In this document: positions 6,045-7,607 of the stretch, one piece after another | How positions within the stretch are numbered: the first letter of the stretch is position 1 | How the letters are laid out: the number at the start of each line of letters is the position of its first letter | Source of the DNA: Pseudomonadota bacterium | GTDB lineage: Bacteria > Pseudomonadota > Gammaproteobacteria > Burkholderiales > Thiobacillaceae | Direction: 5' to 3' | Length of the DNA stretch: 7,607 nt | Assembly (NCBI GenBank): GCA_021791235.1 | Contig: JAJYXA010000276.1 | Coordinates: 1 to 7,607 of the forward strand | The notes under the pieces: model-generated | What the model was told of the DNA's origin: nothing | Seen by the model: only the letters and a program-made list of their open reading frames with translations | Databases searched by the model: none | Program-made: the position numbers and the translations under genes

Positions 6045-7433
6045 CTACAGCGCTGCTTTCAGGCGGGAAAGTACCTTGTCCTTGCCGATCAGCTCCAGCG
6101 TGGCGTCGATCGCCGGCGTCTGCGGCTCGCCGGTCACCAGCACGCGCACCGGCATCGCCAGCTTCGGCATCTTGAGGCCGTGCGCGGCGAGCGTTTCCTT
6201 GAACGCGGCGCTGATGGCGCTGCGCTCCCAGTTCAGGGGTTCCAGCCGCGCGGCAAGGTCGGCGAGCGCGGGCAGCACTTCAGCCGTGACATGCTGCGCC
6301 AGCAGTTCCGGCGTCGGATGCAGGGTGCGGTAGAACAGCGTGGCGGCGTCGGCCAGTTCCTCGATCGTGGCGGCGCGTTCCTTCACCAGCGCGCACACGG
6401 CAGCGAGATCGGGGCCCTCGTCGAGGCTGGCGCCGTTGCGGATCAGGAAGGGGCGCGTGAGTTCAGCCAGACGCGCGTCGTCGGCTGTCTTGATGTACTG
6501 CTGGTTGATCCAGCGCAGCTTCTCGGTATTGAACTGTGCGGCCGAGGGCGTGATGTGGTCGAGGTCGAACCACTGAACGAACTGTTCGCGGCTGAACAGT
6601 TCGGCGTCGCCGTGCGACCAGCCGAGCCGCGCCAAGTAGTTGATCACTGCTTCCGGCAGATAGCCTTCGTCGGAATACTGCATCACCGACACCGCGCCGT
6701 GACGCTTTGACAGCTTGGTGCCGTCGTCGCCGAGGATCATCGACAGGTGGGCATACTGCGGCACCGTCGCGCCCAGTGCCTTGAGAATGTTGATCTGGCG
6801 CGGGGTGTTGTTGACGTGGTCGTCGCCGCGGATCACATGGCTGATTTGCATGTCCCAGTCGTCGACCACCACGCAGAAGTTGTAGGTGGGCGTGCCGTCG
6901 CCGCGCGCAATGATGAGGTCGTCGAGTTCGGCGTTGGCGAACTCGATCGTGCCCTTGACCAGGTCCTTCCACGCCACCGTGCCGTCGGTGGGGTTCCTGA
7001 AGCGCACCACCGGCTGCACGCCGGACGGCGGCACCGGCAACGTCTTCCCGGGTTCGGGGCGCCAGCGGCCGTCGTAGCGCGGTTTTTCGCCGCGCGCGCG
7101 CTGCGCCTCGCGCATTTCGTCGAGTTCCTCAGTGCTGCAATAGCAGTGATAGGCCTGGCCGTCGGCGAGCATCTGCTCGATCACTTCCTTGTAGCGGTAC
7201 AGGCGCTTGGTCTGGTAGAACGGGCCTTCGTCGTGATTGAGATCCAGCCAGGCCATGCCGTCGAGGATCGCCTGCACCGCCTCGGGGGTGGAGCGCGCGA
7301 TGTCGGTGTCCTCGATCCGCAGGATGAACTGGCCGCCGTGATGACGCGCAAACGCCCACGAGAACAGCGCGGTACGGGCGCCGCCGATATGCAGATAACC
7401 GGTGGGGGAGGGGGCGAAGCGGGTGCGGATCAT
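6045..7433 (-). CDS. gltX: Glutamyl-tRNA synthetase (GluRS)
   Basis: This cytoplasmic class I synthetase charges tRNA-Glu with glutamate using ATP. Its 462 residues are close to the family norm of about 470. The N-terminal Rossmann fold opens with [19 protein letters not shown] and contains the HIGH-type signature HIGG (15-18). LRIEDTD (38-44) forms part of the active site. The KMSKS-type loop reads KLSKR (240-244), followed by HGAVSV. The helical anticodon-binding region fills the C-terminal half. Cys97 and Cys99 look like half of the zinc site known from the E. coli enzyme, but the second pair is absent (the segment reads GEKPRYDG). I believe this variant is common in relatives, so it need not be a defect. 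The ATG at 7433 matches the standard N-terminus ([12 protein letters not shown]) but has no clear ribosome binding site: the 20 bases before it are C-rich. tRNA-Thr follows downstream on the same strand, and tRNA-Val is divergent upstream. Confidence 0.98.
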   Translation of the reverse strand: MIRTRFAPSPTGYLHIGGARTALFSWAFARHHGGQFILRIEDTDIARSTPEAVQAILDGMAWLDLNHDEGPFYQTKRLYRYKEVIEQMLADGQAYHCYCSTEELDEMREAQRARGEKPRYDGRWRPEPGKTLPVPPSGVQPVVRFRNPTDGTVAWKDLVKGTIEFANAELDDLIIARGDGTPTYNFCVVVDDWDMQISHVIRGDDHVNNTPRQINILKALGATVPQYAHLSMILGDDGTKLSKRHGAVSVMQYSDEGYLPEAVINYLARLGWSHGDAELFSREQFVQWFDLDHITPSAAQFNTEKLRWINQQYIKTADDARLAELTRPFLIRNGASLDEGPDLAAVCALVKERAATIEELADAATLFYRTLHPTPELLAQHVTAEVLPALADLAARLEPLNWERSAISAAFKETLAAHGLKMPKLAMPVRVLVTGEPQTPAIDATLELIGKDKVLSRLKAAL

Positions 7434-7459
7434 GGCGGGGCCGGGCGGAAAAAGGGTCC

Positions 7460-7465
7460 ATTTTA
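7460..7465 (-). promoter_or_regulatory. Possible -10 box of gltX
   Basis: TAAAAT on the minus strand lies 26 bases before the gltX ATG. The -35 region at the right distance (about 7483-7488, CAATTT) is weak. It overlaps the -35 box of the divergent tRNA-Val promoter. This is a tentative call from position and the -10 match alone. Confidence 0.4.
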
Positions 7466-7485
7466 CCGGATCGACCGCTACAAAA

Positions 7486-7515
7486 TTGACCTCGGCTGCC
7501 GGGTTGTGGTTTAAT
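7486..7515 (+). promoter_or_regulatory. Promoter of tRNA-Val
   Basis: The -35 box TTGACC (7486-7491) and -10 box TTTAAT (7510-7515) each match the sigma-70 consensus at 5 of 6 positions, with an 18-base spacer. A GC-rich stretch (TCGCGCCGC) follows the -10 box. The tRNA begins 14 bases after the -10 box, as expected for a stable-RNA promoter with a short leader. Confidence 0.75.
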
Positions 7516-7528
7516 TCGCGCCGCTTCG

Positions 7529-7603
7529 GGGCAGTTAGCTCAGCGGTAGAGCATCGCCTTCACACGGCGGGGGTCACAGGTTCAAACCCTGTACTGCCCA
7601 CCA
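7529..7603 (+). tRNA. tRNA-Val (anticodon CAC)
   Basis: A 75-nt cloverleaf with a perfect acceptor stem (GGGCAGT/ACTGCCC), D-arm GCTC-AGCGGTA-GAGC, anticodon loop TTCACAC, T-arm ACAGG-TTCAAAC-CCTGT and an encoded ACCA end. The anticodon CAC at 7561-7563 reads GTG (Val). The anticodon stem TCGCC/GGCGG has one T-G wobble at its outer end. It starts just after a near-consensus promoter. Only four bases follow it, so any further tRNAs in the same operon would lie outside the window. Confidence 0.96.
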
Positions 7604-7607
7604 GCCC

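Noticed and set aside
6747..7514. Plus-strand open frame opposite the gltX N-terminal half
   Set aside because: It is antisense to highly conserved GltX motifs (HIGG, KLSKR) and its product resembles no known family.

Overview
This GC-rich window looks like the chromosome of a betaproteobacterium, possibly a Thiobacillus-like sulfur or metal oxidiser. The assignment rests on the style of the GltX protein, two tRNAs with encoded CCA ends, and the ACR3 and SoxH-like gene pair. It is inferred by eye and was not tested by a database search.

Layout from left to right. Positions 2-763 (+) hold the C-terminal part of an ACR3-type arsenite efflux permease. Nine bases later comes an exported metallo-beta-lactamase-fold protein (773-1705, +), which is probably co-transcribed with it. 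A 219-bp gap follows, with four consecutive inverted repeats packed into about 93 bp. Next is a very large c-di-GMP protein (1925-5866, +) with the order PilZ, DUF1631, degenerate GGDEF, EAL. It converges on a minus-strand block across a two-way intrinsic terminator. That block is tRNA-Thr(CGT) and, upstream of it, gltX (glutamyl-tRNA synthetase, 6045-7433). A short divergent promoter region separates gltX from a plus-strand tRNA-Val(CAC) at the right edge.

Functional reading. The left pair probably belongs to an arsenic or metal(loid) detoxification operon that begins outside the window. The middle gene is a stand-alone signalling protein. Its sequence predicts c-di-GMP binding at the N-terminal PilZ domain, no diguanylate cyclase activity, and a C-terminal phosphodiesterase that keeps its main metal-binding residues but lacks one substrate-contacting arginine. 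The right third is ordinary translation housekeeping.

The observations most worth following up are the PilZ-DUF1631-GGDEF-EAL protein, the loss of the usual HxHxDH motif in the metallo-hydrolase, and the hairpin cluster ahead of the c-di-GMP gene. I see no insertion sequences, CRISPR arrays, phage genes or defence genes.
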